Shown here one piece after another: positions 1-10,748 of a DNA stretch of 64,000 bases (positions are counted from its first letter, which is position 1; each line of letters begins with the position of its first letter). This stretch comes from Marchantia polymorpha subsp. ruderalis (taxonomy: Eukaryota > Streptophyta > Marchantiopsida > Marchantiales > Marchantiaceae): the NCBI GenBank assembly GCA_037833965.1, contig AP031352.1, forward strand, positions 13,372,501 through 13,436,500, in the 5' to 3' direction. The position numbers and the translations under genes were made by a program. The notes beneath the pieces are model-generated. The model was given only the letters and a program-made list of their open reading frames with translations, was not told the DNA's origin and made no database searches.

Positions 1-345
1 TTAGCTTAACCTTAGTTAGGAACTAGCTTAGGTTATGGTTGCCTGCTATATAGGTGAGCTTGTGTGAGCTCACTATGAGAGAGATAGAACACTCGTTGTG
101 TATGAGTGCTTCAGGGAGAACGTGAGAGCTTGGAGAGCAGAGACTAAGTACTGTAAGACCGGGTGTTGCACATATGTACTAAGTCATAGAAGTGGTCAAG
201 TGATTAAGGACGATTAGCCAAGGCATAGCTAAGTCTAGATAGTTATGACTAAACTAGTTAGTTATAATTGAATTTATCTAGTCATGACTAAGTTTGGCTA
301 CAATGTCTATAGTTGGCGGATTAATTAGCGGAGTTCTAGAAGAGT

Positions 346-401
346 GGAGTGAGCACTTCTATTTTGTCTTTTACAAGGAGTGAGCACTTCTATTTTGTCT
401 T
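346..401. repeat. 25-bp direct repeat pair
   Basis: A 25-bp sequence beginning GGAGTGAGCACTTC occurs at 346-370 and again at 377-401 with six bases between. It lies upstream of the 447-bp tandem duplication, in the same LTR-like region. No function can be assigned. Confidence 0.7.
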
Positions 402-550
402 ATGCAAAAGTTCTAGATTCCAAGGGATTAGATATTTGACTAGAAGCTTGGATTTGATTGGTTTGACTCAATATATGAAAGATGATTGGCTAGGCTAAGT
501 CTAATGTTGACTTAGTGGCTAAGAAGCTTGTAGAATTTTTAAAGCTTCCA

Positions 551-1444
551 ATGGCATGTCGTCACCTCAACCTCGGATTCCGGAGAATTCTAGAAGGTTT
601 AGGTAGGCCAATGACATGTTGTCATGTATAGTGAGTTAGTCAAATTTATCTAGGTAAAAGTAAGTTGGGAAAATTATCACGTGTTACTATGGTAACTTCT
701 CAAGTAATATAAATAGAGAGTTAGAGTAGCACCTCTCAAGCAAGTTTGGAGAGTCATGTGTGAGGAATGAATCTATTTCAGGAATGAAGGAGTGAAGTTT
801 TTGAGTATCTTGTAGTATCGATGTGTGTTTGCTTTTATGTGAAGAGAGTGATGTGAGGAGAGTTTATGTGAAGAGAGTGATGTGAGGAGAGTTTATGTGA
901 AGAGAGTGATGTGAGGAGAGTTTGTGTGTGAGTTGGAGTGATACATGGAGAGTTTGTGAGAGAAGGTATTTGGGACATGAGTGTGAGAATGAATCCTATG
1001 GCATGTCGTCACCTCAACCTCGGATTCCGGAGAATTCTAGAAGGTTTAGGTAGGCCAATGACATGTTGTCATGTATAGTGAGTTAGTCAAATTTATCTAG
1101 GTAAAAGTAAGTTGGGAAAATTATCACGTGTTACTATGGTAACTTCTCAAGTAATATAAATAGAGAGTTAGAGTAGCACCTCTCAAGCAAGTTTGGAGAG
1201 TCATGTGTGAGGAATGAATCTATTTCAGGAATGAAGGAGTGAAGTTTTTGAGTATCTTGTAGTATCGATGTGTGTTTGCTTTTATGTGAAGAGAGTGATG
1301 TGAGGAGAGTTTATGTGAAGAGAGTGATGTGAGGAGAGTTTATGTGAAGAGAGTGATGTGAGGAGAGTTTGTGTGTGAGTTGGAGTGATACATGGAGAGT
1401 TTGTGAGAGAAGGTATTTGGGACATGAGTGTGAGAATGAATCCT
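551..1444. repeat. Exact 447-bp tandem duplication
   Basis: Positions 551-997 and 998-1444 are two head-to-tail copies. I compared them by eye and found no difference. Each copy contains the TATA-like element and three perfect 29-bp minisatellite units. Perfect identity means either a very recent duplication or an assembly artefact. Confidence 0.9.
834..920. repeat. 29-bp minisatellite, three units
   Basis: Three perfect 29-bp units start at 834, 863 and 892 and read TTTATGTGAAGAGAGTGATG and so on. The same three units recur at 1281-1367 inside the second copy of the 447-bp duplication. Confidence 0.9.
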
Positions 1445-1662
1445 AGTCTCATAGATCCATGATGCGCTACCTCAAAGCCATCAGAGGTAAACCTCAGTGA
1501 GAGTCAGCCCGGAGGTTGCAGTACGGCTATGGCTTAGAGTCTTAGTAAAGTTCTCATTGTTCCCGTGGACGTAGCCTCAATGTAGGTGAACCACGTTATC
1601 TCTTGGTGTCGACTTCTCTCGTGCGTGTATGTCTCACTGTGTATGCCTTCTATGTTTGACAG

Positions 1663-4619
1663 ACCCGGCATACGGATAGAGTTGGCTAGTGATACGCCAA
1701 TCTTCCGTTGTCCCAATCGATATAGTGATATGGAAAGGGACTTGATTTGGAGTCGGACGTTGGAATTATTGGAGGCTGGGTTAGTGGAGTTATCGCATGA
1801 TGAGTATGCTTCAGCCAGTGTTATGCCGGCAAAGAAGGAAGTACATGACAACTACACGGATAGACGCATGTGTGAAGACTACCGTCCTATCAATAAGACA
1901 AAGGCCGATAAGTATGCCATGCCTACACCTAAGGAGATCTTTGATGTGATGGGACATGCAAGGATTTTTTAGTACTTTGGATCTTCGGGCAGGATACCAT
2001 CAGTTGCCGATTCGGGAGGAGGACAAGGGCAAGATAGCGTTTTGGGTGTCAACTCCCACGGCAAGGAATGTTTGTATCAGTGGCGATTCTTATCCTTTGG
2101 GTTGAAGAATGCACCTGCCGAGTTCCAGAGAGTGATGGACATGATTCTAGCGGGGCTAGATTTTGTCAGATGTTATATTGATGATATCTTGGTGTTTAGC
2201 GACACGGTGGAGCAACACCAGATACATTTCCAGATTGTGCTTGAGCGGTTGAGGGCTCATGGTTTGCGGTTACATCCTGGAAAGTGTAGGTTCTTCCAGG
2301 AGAAGGTGGAGTACTTAGATAATGTGATCTACCCAAGTGGTTTGCGAGTTTCGCAAGCAAAGGTTGAGGCTATTGTGCGCATTTCTCGTCGAGCGGATGT
2401 GAGTAGAGTTTGTGCATTCATGGGTTTGGCAAACTATTACCGGAGGTATGTGAAGGAATTCAGTGCTATAACAAAACCTTTAAACCATTTGCTGAAGTCG
2501 AATGAGGAGTGGCAATGGGGAGATGAGCAGGAGAGAGCTTTTGTTGAGCTCAAGGCCAGGTTGGTGGCCGCTCCCATCTTGAGGAGATCTATAAGATGTC
2601 ATCCATATCAGTTGCACACTGATTGGAGTATGTTGGGACTTGAAGCGGTGTTGACGTAGTGTGATGATGAGGGCAAGGAGTTTGTGGTTGCGTACGCTAG
2701 TCGTTCGAACAATGCAGCAGAGTCGCGGTATAGTTTGTACGAGGGAGAGTGTTTGGCAGCGGTGTGGGCTGTGGCACACTTCAGGTGTTACTTGTTTGGT
2801 ACGCAGTTTACCCTTGTTACCAATCATCAACCGCTCAAGTGGTTGATGAAGTCCGACAAGCTCAAAGGGAAGCTTGCACAGTAGGTTTTCGTCTTACAGG
2901 AGTACGACTTTCAGGTGCTGCATAGGCCTGGAGTTGCGAACTTGGATGCTGACGGTTTGAGCGGGAACCCATGCACTAGCCAAGAGGATGACACTTGAGC
3001 TAGATGGCATGGTGAGGTAGATGAGGAGATGCTGCCCGATTGGCATGCATCTGCCTTCATGTGTTGGTTACATGGGGCCTCTAGTAGGGAAGACCACTTG
3101 ACATCTTACTCTAGTTAGAGAGTAGATAGTCAATCTTTGGAAATTGAGGTGGAGGATGGTGGTGTGGATCAGCGTGATTTTCACGATGATGCCTTGGTGT
3201 TGGAGTTCCTACGGATCAATATGGTGCCAGGTAGATTGAGTGCCAAGGAGCAAGATCGTGTTCTCCAACGGGCGAAGAGATACTGATTGGAGGGATCACA
3301 TGTTCTCCGAGTGTGGGAAGACGGTAGGGTACGAGTAGTACCCCATCCATCTCAGAGAACACGCATTGTGAGACATGCTCATGAGGAGTTGGGACATTTT
3401 GGAGTGAAGCGTACGTACAGCTTACTCCTTTGTCAGTATTGGTGGCGTGGTATGCATACACAGGTACAACAGTTGGTATCACGTTGCATGGTTTTTGATC
3501 TAGTGAGGGCATCGTTCAATGCCCCGACACCAGAGTCACATCCCTTACGTATCATGGGATTGGATTACTGTTGGAGTTTAGACTTTGCTGGACCACTACC
3601 TTTGATTGCACAACATCATAGGTATGTGTTGGTGATGATGAAGCATTTCTCCAAGTGGATTGAGTTGGTGGCATTACCTGACAAGGCGAGTGAGGGAGTA
3701 GCATATGTTTTTCTTGACAGGATGCTTAGTCACTTTGGTGCACCAGTTGAGGTGTTGACCAATTAGGGGACAGAGTTCCAGGGTGAGTTTTAGATCTTGT
3801 GTGACAAGACGTTGATTGATCACCGGACTACTTCCCTAGATCATCCAGAGGCGGATGGTTTGGCTTAGCGGGTTGTACAGACGGTGAAGAGAGCGTTGCG
3901 CAAGTATGGCCTACAGAAGGGGCATCTTGGGGACTGGGATATTCAGTTACCATGGCTGGCCATAAGATATCAATTCAGTCGTCAAGCATCCTTGGCTTTG
4001 TTTTCACCATATTTTCTATTGTACGGCCGAGATCCAGATTTGCCATGAGCAATTCATCGTGAGTCTAGCGAGGTGGTGAACCTTGATGATCCAGATATGT
4101 GAGTGAGAGTGTGTTCTCAACGTGGAGCGCTCTTTCAGAGAGTTATGCTTGCAGCATTTGAGAACCTTGTGATTGCTCAGCACAGGGATACATTGCGGTA
4201 TGCAACCATCAGGGGAGGAGGTTATCGACCATCGATTCGTAGGTTTCGTGTGGAAGACTACATCTATTTACAGCAGACTGCACCGACTACGTTGGATGTG
4301 ACGGCAGGATGCACTATCTTGCGAGTGCGAGAGGTGTTACCTTCTGGAGTTCTCATGTTAGAGGGTCGTGAGGTGTTGTTTGGAAGGATCATGTGCGCAA
4401 CTATGCGCCATGCCACCTCTCAAACCTTGATGGTACTATGGTTCCAAGCTTGGCGATTGTGCGTGCCGGCTTGATGTGCATGTTATGTGGGTCAACTAAT
4501 CAGGCGGCCTATATGTTGGTGTGTGATAGATGTTCTAGGGGATGACACATGTCGTGCTTGACTCCACCTATCGATGTTGTTCCTACTGGACGGTGGGTTT
4601 GTCCTCGATGTACTTCATA
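1663..4619 (+). pseudogene. Dead Ty3/gypsy pol (RT-RNaseH-IN-PHD)
   Basis: This is a decayed copy of the pol module that is intact at 43516-46644, homologous from position 43684 onward. Recognisable pieces are the RT core with YIDDILVF (about 2177-2200), RNase H (YEGECLAAVWA), the integrase zinc region and catalytic core, and a C-terminal PHD finger ending CPRCTS. It is broken by many nonsense changes, for example a TAG at 2657-2659 and a tryptophan-to-TGA change in the PHD finger near 4542, and by frameshifts such as the one near 1970. It lacks gag, protease and methyltransferase, because its 5' part is replaced by the copia-like LTR region at 1663. Confidence 0.92.
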
Positions 4620-4790
4620 GGGTAGATGACTTGATCTTCACATGTTATGAATTGCAGATAGGCGACTAACAATGGGGCGACATAGCACCTGGCCTACTGG
4701 TTCGCGCACCCATGAAGGTGCATAGCATGTAGTTGTAGATAGAGCTACCTGGGAGTTAGAGGAACCTGACCGCCAGCTAGGGGGGCGAGT

Positions 4791-5172
4791 TGTGATACCT
4801 TTGTGTGTGGACACTCTTGTTCCTTGTGTATGTATGTATGAGTTGTGAGTAGAGCATGTCAGCGATGTGTGATGTATGATGATATCGAGTCGCACGACAG
4901 CTGTCATGTGTATGCACGTTAGTGCAGTTGCAGATTGACGCTAGATTTGAGTTTGAGTCGGAAACACGTTGGGCCGTGGCAGACGGTCCAGGAACGTTGG
5001 GTTGGGTTGATGTTTCACGAAGCATATATTCGAGTTGAACTCGAAGAATTGTCAATTCTTCGAGTTGAGCCTTAGGCGTCGGATTCTTCCCATTAGCTTC
5101 GACTCTTATTCTACCTCAGGGTAGTGAGTTTGGCTCGACTCTGTCCCTTTTGTGTTTTGTTATGATCTTAGT
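4791..5172 (+). repeat. LTR of the dead gypsy copy
   Basis: It starts TGTGATACC directly after a polypurine tract (CTAGGGGGGCGAG, 4777-4789), the normal 3' LTR position. It runs about 382 bp to where a second LTR start appears. It is homologous to 46816-47169 but diverged. It contains a 10-bp palindrome GACAGCTGTC at 4896-4905 and a hairpin at 5040-5064 with arms CTCGAAGAAT and ATTCTTCGAG. Confidence 0.75.
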
Positions 5173-5281
5173 TGTGATACCTTTGTGTGTGGACACTCTC
5201 GTTCCTTGTGTATTTATGTGTGAGTTGTGAGTAGAGCATGTCAGCGATGTATGATGTATGACGATACCGAGTCGCACGACA
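5173..5281 (+). repeat. Second, truncated LTR start
   Basis: The first about 109 bp of the LTR are repeated immediately after the first LTR (TGTGATACC at 4791 and again at 5173). The copy stops after CACGACA, exactly inside the GACAGCTGTC palindrome site. What follows at 5282 is unrelated AT-rich DNA. Confidence 0.8.
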
Positions 5282-6460
5282 TTATGGACAAGATATTGAC
5301 AAAAGAAAAATCCATGATTAGATATGTGTTTACATTTGGTGATAGATGCATTAGTTAGAATTATATTTTGCAATACTTCATAGTTTGATAAACCATAACA
5401 GTTGACAATGTTCTCAATTTAATTGAATACATTTATCACTAAAATGAAATTAAAGCAAAATAATGTCAATCTTTATTTTGATAGTTGGAGTAAATTACAT
5501 CTTGAAACAAATCTAATGATGTATAATTGAATAAAACACATCGATATCAAATACCATTTTATTAGAATATAATTTGTGATAAAATATCTTGAACTTATCA
5601 AAACTGGAAATAAATTCAATCGAAACTGATGTATTGACCAAGACTTGGTGGAGAATCTAGTAAATATTGCTTTATTTTGTAGGTTTTGCATGAGGAGAAA
5701 ATTAAAGTGTATTAACATATTGACATAAATATATATTAATTTAATCAAATATAAAAAAAATTCCATTACTATGCCAACAATCATAAGTATATGTGAATAG
5801 ATCTGACTATATATTGAAAAGATTTATCAAAAATTTCAAAATATACACTCAGTAAATAAGTTAGTATTTTGTAAATCTTCTAGCTTTAAACAATTTTTTA
5901 ATTATTTGTATGACAAAAAGTCAGTCATTTATTTTTTAACCTAAAATGATGTTTACATTCAAGTTGTTTTATAACCTTATTGAATATTTATATATTAAGT
6001 TTTTCTATTTATAGTGATATCTTAATTGGATAATTTATGTAAAATACATATTTTTTAGCTCATCAAATAATAAATTAATATTTCACAAGACGTCAAAATA
6101 TATTATATCAAAGAATAAATTAATTTTTTTGAGCCAGTTGTGAAATAACTTTGTGTTCAGAAAATCATGAAAATTTGATTACTAATATAATTCCCCAATT
6201 TTGAGATTTTACTAATTGGGGAAATATATGTATCTATGTACATATATGTACATATATAGGATATATATGTAACATATATGATGTTATATATAGTAATATA
6301 ACATATACTATAGATATATAACATATATTGACTTCAAGTCAATGTTAATATGTATATACATATGTACATGTAACATACTATATGTACATATATGTACATA
6401 TAGTATATCATATAGTGTATCATATAGTATATATATGTAACATGTATGGAAGTATGTTAA
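5282..6460. other. AT-rich intergenic DNA, no gene seen
   Basis: Very AT-rich sequence with no credible coding region. From about 6225 to 6440 it is a low-complexity tract of palindromic TATATGTACATATA-type repeats, able to fold on itself. Confidence 0.8.
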
Positions 6461-7748
6461 CATGAAGAAAGTAAAGTTGGAGTACACAGTGGCACATGCA
6501 TATTCCCGCCTTCCTTTGACAACCAAGCGTCGTGAGGAGATTGCGGCCGAAGCGGGGCAAGGACCCACCAAACCCATGGGACGAAGTTTCTGGACATTTC
6601 CCACACTTTTCACAAGTGATTGTCGTCAAATCCGATTGATTTACAGGCTCTGCATTTTCTGTGGGGGATAATAATTCCTTTGGACCATCGGGGCGTGCGA
6701 GGAACGAAGCGGATGCGAGCTTAACCTTTTCTTCGCCTTCTTCCGTCATAATCCAAGGTAGCGATCCGAATGCCGTGATTGCTTTTGCCTTATGATTGTT
6801 TTCTTTTCGATCAGTTGTCGTAGGGAGAAATTGCCGCTTGTTGTCAGGAGTTAGGAATTGGCGAGAGGATCTTTGTTTCTGTTTCTGTCTTACCAATGTG
6901 GTGTCTGTTTCGATAAAATGTTCTGGGAAATCCAAGTGTTGGACTGTTTGAAGGATAGTACTTGTTGAAGTGTTACAATGTGTTGGGACCCCAAGCCGTC
7001 CGTGCAGAGGATGCTACTTGCTCGTCGAATGGTGTATTTCCAGATGTTCAATTTTACCTCTTCCTGACTTCTCTCTAATTCGTGAAGAAGGTGTGTAGTT
7101 TACGTGGCTTTTGTGCGTGTAAGGAGGTATGTATGGAGAATTCATTGGAACTGTATTCGATATAAGATCATGGAAACCACAACATGTTCATTCCGCTTCT
7201 GTTCCTTCGTATAGCTTTCATGCTATGTCCTACAAGTCGTATGAGTAGTCATCTAGCAAGAGGAGGAGACCTACTGGCACCTGCGTTCGAATGGTGCTTA
7301 GGATGATTGCTACAGAAAAGGAAGAAAGTTGTTTGTTATTTCACATCATGCCCACCGATTCTGCCTTGGTACTCTAGAGTTTTATTTGATACGCCGTACT
7401 CTATGTACCTTGTTTGTTTTTTTGGTGATTTTTCTCGTTCAAGGGGTTTGTGTGTTAAACCTGCCGTCTCAGTGTGTGTAGTTTTCCACTGAGCAGCCCT
7501 GTTTGTATAAGAAAACCACCTTGTTGGCACAGACTTGTATTTGTTGTTTGCAATTTTAATTAACATTTGCCCTTTGGAGAAGCCAGTGCCACAGTTGGTC
7601 ATTTAACTTCTTATGTTTCCACTAGTAAGAACTAGTGGAAACACGGAATACTCGTGAATAATTCTTGCACAGACATCAGACCTGATCGGTCGATGCTGCC
7701 ATATCTTCTCTTGACAAGTGCAAGTGCAGGTTGATCCGAGGAGTTGCG
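6461..7748. other. Upstream region of the F-box gene
   Basis: No recognised gene. A minus-strand open frame at 6420-6935 has no family resemblance and runs into the low-complexity tract. The DNA just before 7749 may hold the promoter and 5' UTR of the F-box gene; I see no clear TATA box. An inverted pair ACTAGTAAGAACTAGT lies at about 7621-7636. Confidence 0.5.
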
Positions 7749-9125
7749 ATGGCCGAAAATTCATGGGACGAGCCAGACCGGCATCTATGGAGCCAGCTTC
7801 CCGAGGGGGTACTTCTAAGGATCCTGGCTTTTCTACCACTGGAAAGCTTGATGCAATGTAGAAGAGTATGTAGGAAATGGCTGGCAATGTTTAAGTGGCC
7901 TGCCTTTTTAAAAATCCGGCAACCGGAGAAGTCATGGTTTGTTTTCAGTTATTTAGGGAGCTTGTTCTTGCCCAACATGGCTCACATGCAGGCATTTTGC
8001 TACAACCCAAGTCTCAATAGATGGAATTCAATGTCATTCAGTTTTCTACCCGGAAACACAGGTATTGTGGCCGCAGCAGCCGGAGGGTTATTGCTTTGTG
8101 TAGGTATAGATAAAGAGAGCGAGATCATTAGCATGCAGCCTCACTCTACAAGCCGTGTCTCCATTTCCAAGGTTCCCTGGAACTGGAAGGATCTGTTTGT
8201 TTACAATCCTATGAAAGCAGGTTCCTGGGAGAAGCTACCCGAGAGACGTATTTCTCCAGGAGGTTCATCCCCTTCACCGATCACGATAATGGGCTTGATT
8301 GACGTTGACACGAGCGTAGGACTTTACAAGGTTGTGGTAGCAACTCACCACGGAACCGAAATATACGATTCACGTGAATGCACTTGGAGATTTGTTGACT
8401 GTCGTCCTCCTGATGAGCCCAAGATATCTCACGTCAACACTTGGACTATATCCTACAAGGGCTGCCTTGTTACCGCTGAAATCCAGCGGGGTGAACCTTA
8501 CAGGATGGCTGATGGGCATCTCAGGGTGGTCGGGCATGCGGGTTATTTATGGTTGTTCAACCCAGCAGCAGAACTGTGGAGCTCGGTGCGATTGCCTGAT
8601 GACTTCGTCGATGAATACATTCATCACCTTCAGATCGAAGAGTGCGAGGGTCGTCTACTGTTGGTAGGGATTCTGGGACCTTGGAAAGATGTCCTTCAGA
8701 ACGGCAGGGTTCATGTTTGGGAGCATATTGGAGATGGAGACGTTTTTTCCAGAAATGGATTCTGGAAAGAACTCTGTTCCCGTTCAGTCCAGGAACTCAG
8801 GGACACTTGCATCAGAACTGGGAGTCAGGAGTGTGCCAGGTTCATCGCTGCTGCCACTTCCAGTGATCTTCTGTGCTTTGCCATGAATCGGAAGTCTTTG
8901 CGAGTGCCGACTCTGGGCATAATTGACTCAGAATCCGTCGTACTGCTGATTATGTTCATGTATAGTGTCTCCCAAAACACTTGGTGTTTGGTGGAAGAGA
9001 GGCTTGGCAAATTCGTTTCCTTTTTGGATGACCGCTCTAAAGATCGCTACATCGGGAGTCCAGCAGCAAAGAGTTTACGATTTCAACCTAGACTGGACGC
9101 AGCTGTAACCTACACATCTATATAA
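7749..9125 (+). CDS. F-box protein, kelch-like C-terminus
   Basis: This is an intronless 458-residue protein. Known for the family: F-box proteins are substrate receptors of SCF ubiquitin ligases, with the F-box binding SKP1 and the C-terminal region choosing the target. Seen here: the F-box at about residues 14-58 (LPEGVLLRILAFLP, then RRVCRKWLAMF), followed by about 400 residues with spaced tryptophans and glycines (FCYNPSLNRWNSM, GGLLLCVG, YLWLFNPAAELW) that fit a kelch or F-box-associated beta-propeller, without clear regular repeats. The start is the ATG at 7749; an earlier in-frame TTG at 7731 is not needed. Plant proteins of this class are usually 380-480 residues, so the length is normal. 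The frame is intact. The target is unknown. Confidence 0.88.
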   Translation: MAENSWDEPDRHLWSQLPEGVLLRILAFLPLESLMQCRRVCRKWLAMFKWPAFLKIRQPEKSWFVFSYLGSLFLPNMAHMQAFCYNPSLNRWNSMSFSFLPGNTGIVAAAAGGLLLCVGIDKESEIISMQPHSTSRVSISKVPWNWKDLFVYNPMKAGSWEKLPERRISPGGSSPSPITIMGLIDVDTSVGLYKVVVATHHGTEIYDSRECTWRFVDCRPPDEPKISHVNTWTISYKGCLVTAEIQRGEPYRMADGHLRVVGHAGYLWLFNPAAELWSSVRLPDDFVDEYIHHLQIEECEGRLLLVGILGPWKDVLQNGRVHVWEHIGDGDVFSRNGFWKELCSRSVQELRDTCIRTGSQECARFIAAATSSDLLCFAMNRKSLRVPTLGIIDSESVVLLIMFMYSVSQNTWCLVEERLGKFVSFLDDRSKDRYIGSPAAKSLRFQPRLDAAVTYTSI

Positions 9126-10748
9126 GAGTAACGAAGGCGGGAACCTCGTCTCAATCTCGTGTCATGACGTCTCCAGTACAAAGTACGTGTTCATCATCTC
9201 CGTAGGTGTGGCCACGCTGAGGTAGATAACTTGTTTTTTATGATCAATACCTGTTCGGTATTTGTACTCGGTTCCGTTCCAATCCATTTGGGCCATGGAT
9301 ATCGTCGTGCTGTTGCTCACTGCGTTGACTTAGGTTTCTTAAGTAAGTTGGAGTATTCTTCAAAGAAACTCAGTTTTACTGTCTTCAAAGAGCTCTTTCT
9401 TGGTTGGTTTGTCGCAAACATCCTGTCTATAGGTATAATCTTTGCGACAATGTCCTCGTAAAGATATGCCTGTTTTTTGGGGCTGAAGCTGAACATAGTG
9501 GGACATGGTTGGAGTCGAAATGCAAACTTCGTTAAGTCCCTTATTCCTGATGGTCAGTGTTGTGCAGAATAAGTCTCATAAGGACAGTAAACTGCGCGAC
9601 TTCGAGGTGTTCCAGGCGCACACATCTAGTATTATGATACATATCCATAACATCATGCGAAAAGGTTATGGATGTATGACGATCCGCACGTTCCCTCAGC
9701 AGCATACGAAAGGAATAGCAGGTAAGTGTTAAGAGCAGGGCATGTGCCGTGTGCTCCTTGAAACGAAAATGTGCCGCATAACTGAATATTTATGTAATAC
9801 TTAGTTCACATACAGCCATATAGACCATGGACTATCTACTTACACAATTACATAGAAAGGTAGAAATACTCCCGTGGTGGGAAATGTGTTGGCGTTCCTA
9901 TCACAGTTGTAGTCTGTGAAGGCCTTACGCCCTTCTCAGTACATGTGCTCTCTTGTATGAGCTGAGTCGATTGATGTTGTAGAAAGCCGTTCACGGTGGT
10001 TTTCTTCGACACAGATCTCGTTTGATCCTGAACATTACTTAGATCAAGAACAAAGTTTCACGAAGGAAAGGCAGATAGTAGGCCTAGAGTAACCTGGGAT
10101 GTTCACCAGTAACGTGCAACAGGTAGCATATTTATGCTCATTTCTAAAACTTTCATGCCATAGAATAGGTGGTCATTCTCTACGCACCTTCAAATGGCTC
10201 CAATGCCAGAAACAGATGGAACCGCTTGCGCTAACCCTTGTTTCCGTTCGGTCCGATTTTTGTGCAGGCTAATCGCCAAAGCTGAATGTGGTACGGGGAA
10301 AAGTGGATATAGTAAACCCTGACAAATGACATAAATTAGTTTCGTTTGAGCATGTCTTGCCTACGAGGTCAGGTACACTAGGTTCACCAGTTAGAAACCG
10401 TCGCTTTTGTAATGGGATGCGCGAAACTATATGCTGATTCAGCGGCAGCAAGTTAACGTATGTACAAAACACTTGTCTAAGTTCTACGCAGGTTCACAGG
10501 TGAGCTTCACAGGCGCGCATTCTCGTAAAGAAGATGACATGAGCTCTGATGATTAAGATTTTACAAAGATCGGTCGGAGCAATATGACGACGTACAGACT
10601 CTCTCCATCGTTCAGCTTGTGCTCACATACAAGAGACTCTGTACTTTGATCTCGTTGTTCGTGAAGAGGAAAAAAGAATATTACTTGTTACAATAAATCT
10701 TCTAAGTCAACTCGCTTCACCAGTGTCTGGAACTTCTTCCAGAATCAA
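9126..10748. other. Intergenic, nothing recognised
   Basis: Downstream flank of the F-box gene; the first few hundred bases are probably its 3' UTR. The short open frames here do not resemble any family I know. Confidence 0.6.

Larger units (their letters stand above)
509..1662 (+). mobile_element. Probable Ty1/copia-type LTR region with duplicated promoter
   Basis: This stretch looks like an LTR. It has a TATA-like AATATAAATAGAG element near 707-719, which is repeated near 1154-1166 by the tandem duplication. Between about 1560 and 1640 there is a run (CCCGTGGACGTAGCC, then GAACCACGTTATC) that resembles the R/U5 end of many plant copia LTRs; this is from general knowledge and was not searched. 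It is followed abruptly at 1663 by Ty3/gypsy pol sequence, so the unit is chimeric. No primer-binding site is visible at the junction. The start at 509 (TGTTGACTTAG) is a guess. Confidence 0.4.

Noticed and set aside
1586-1972. Short frame joining the copia-like end to gypsy pol as one protein
   Set aside because: The first part is LTR sequence read in a chance frame; only the part after 1663 is pol-derived.
6420-6935. 171-codon minus-strand frame
   Set aside because: Its end is low-complexity AT repeat, it has no motif and no splice support, so it is probably chance.
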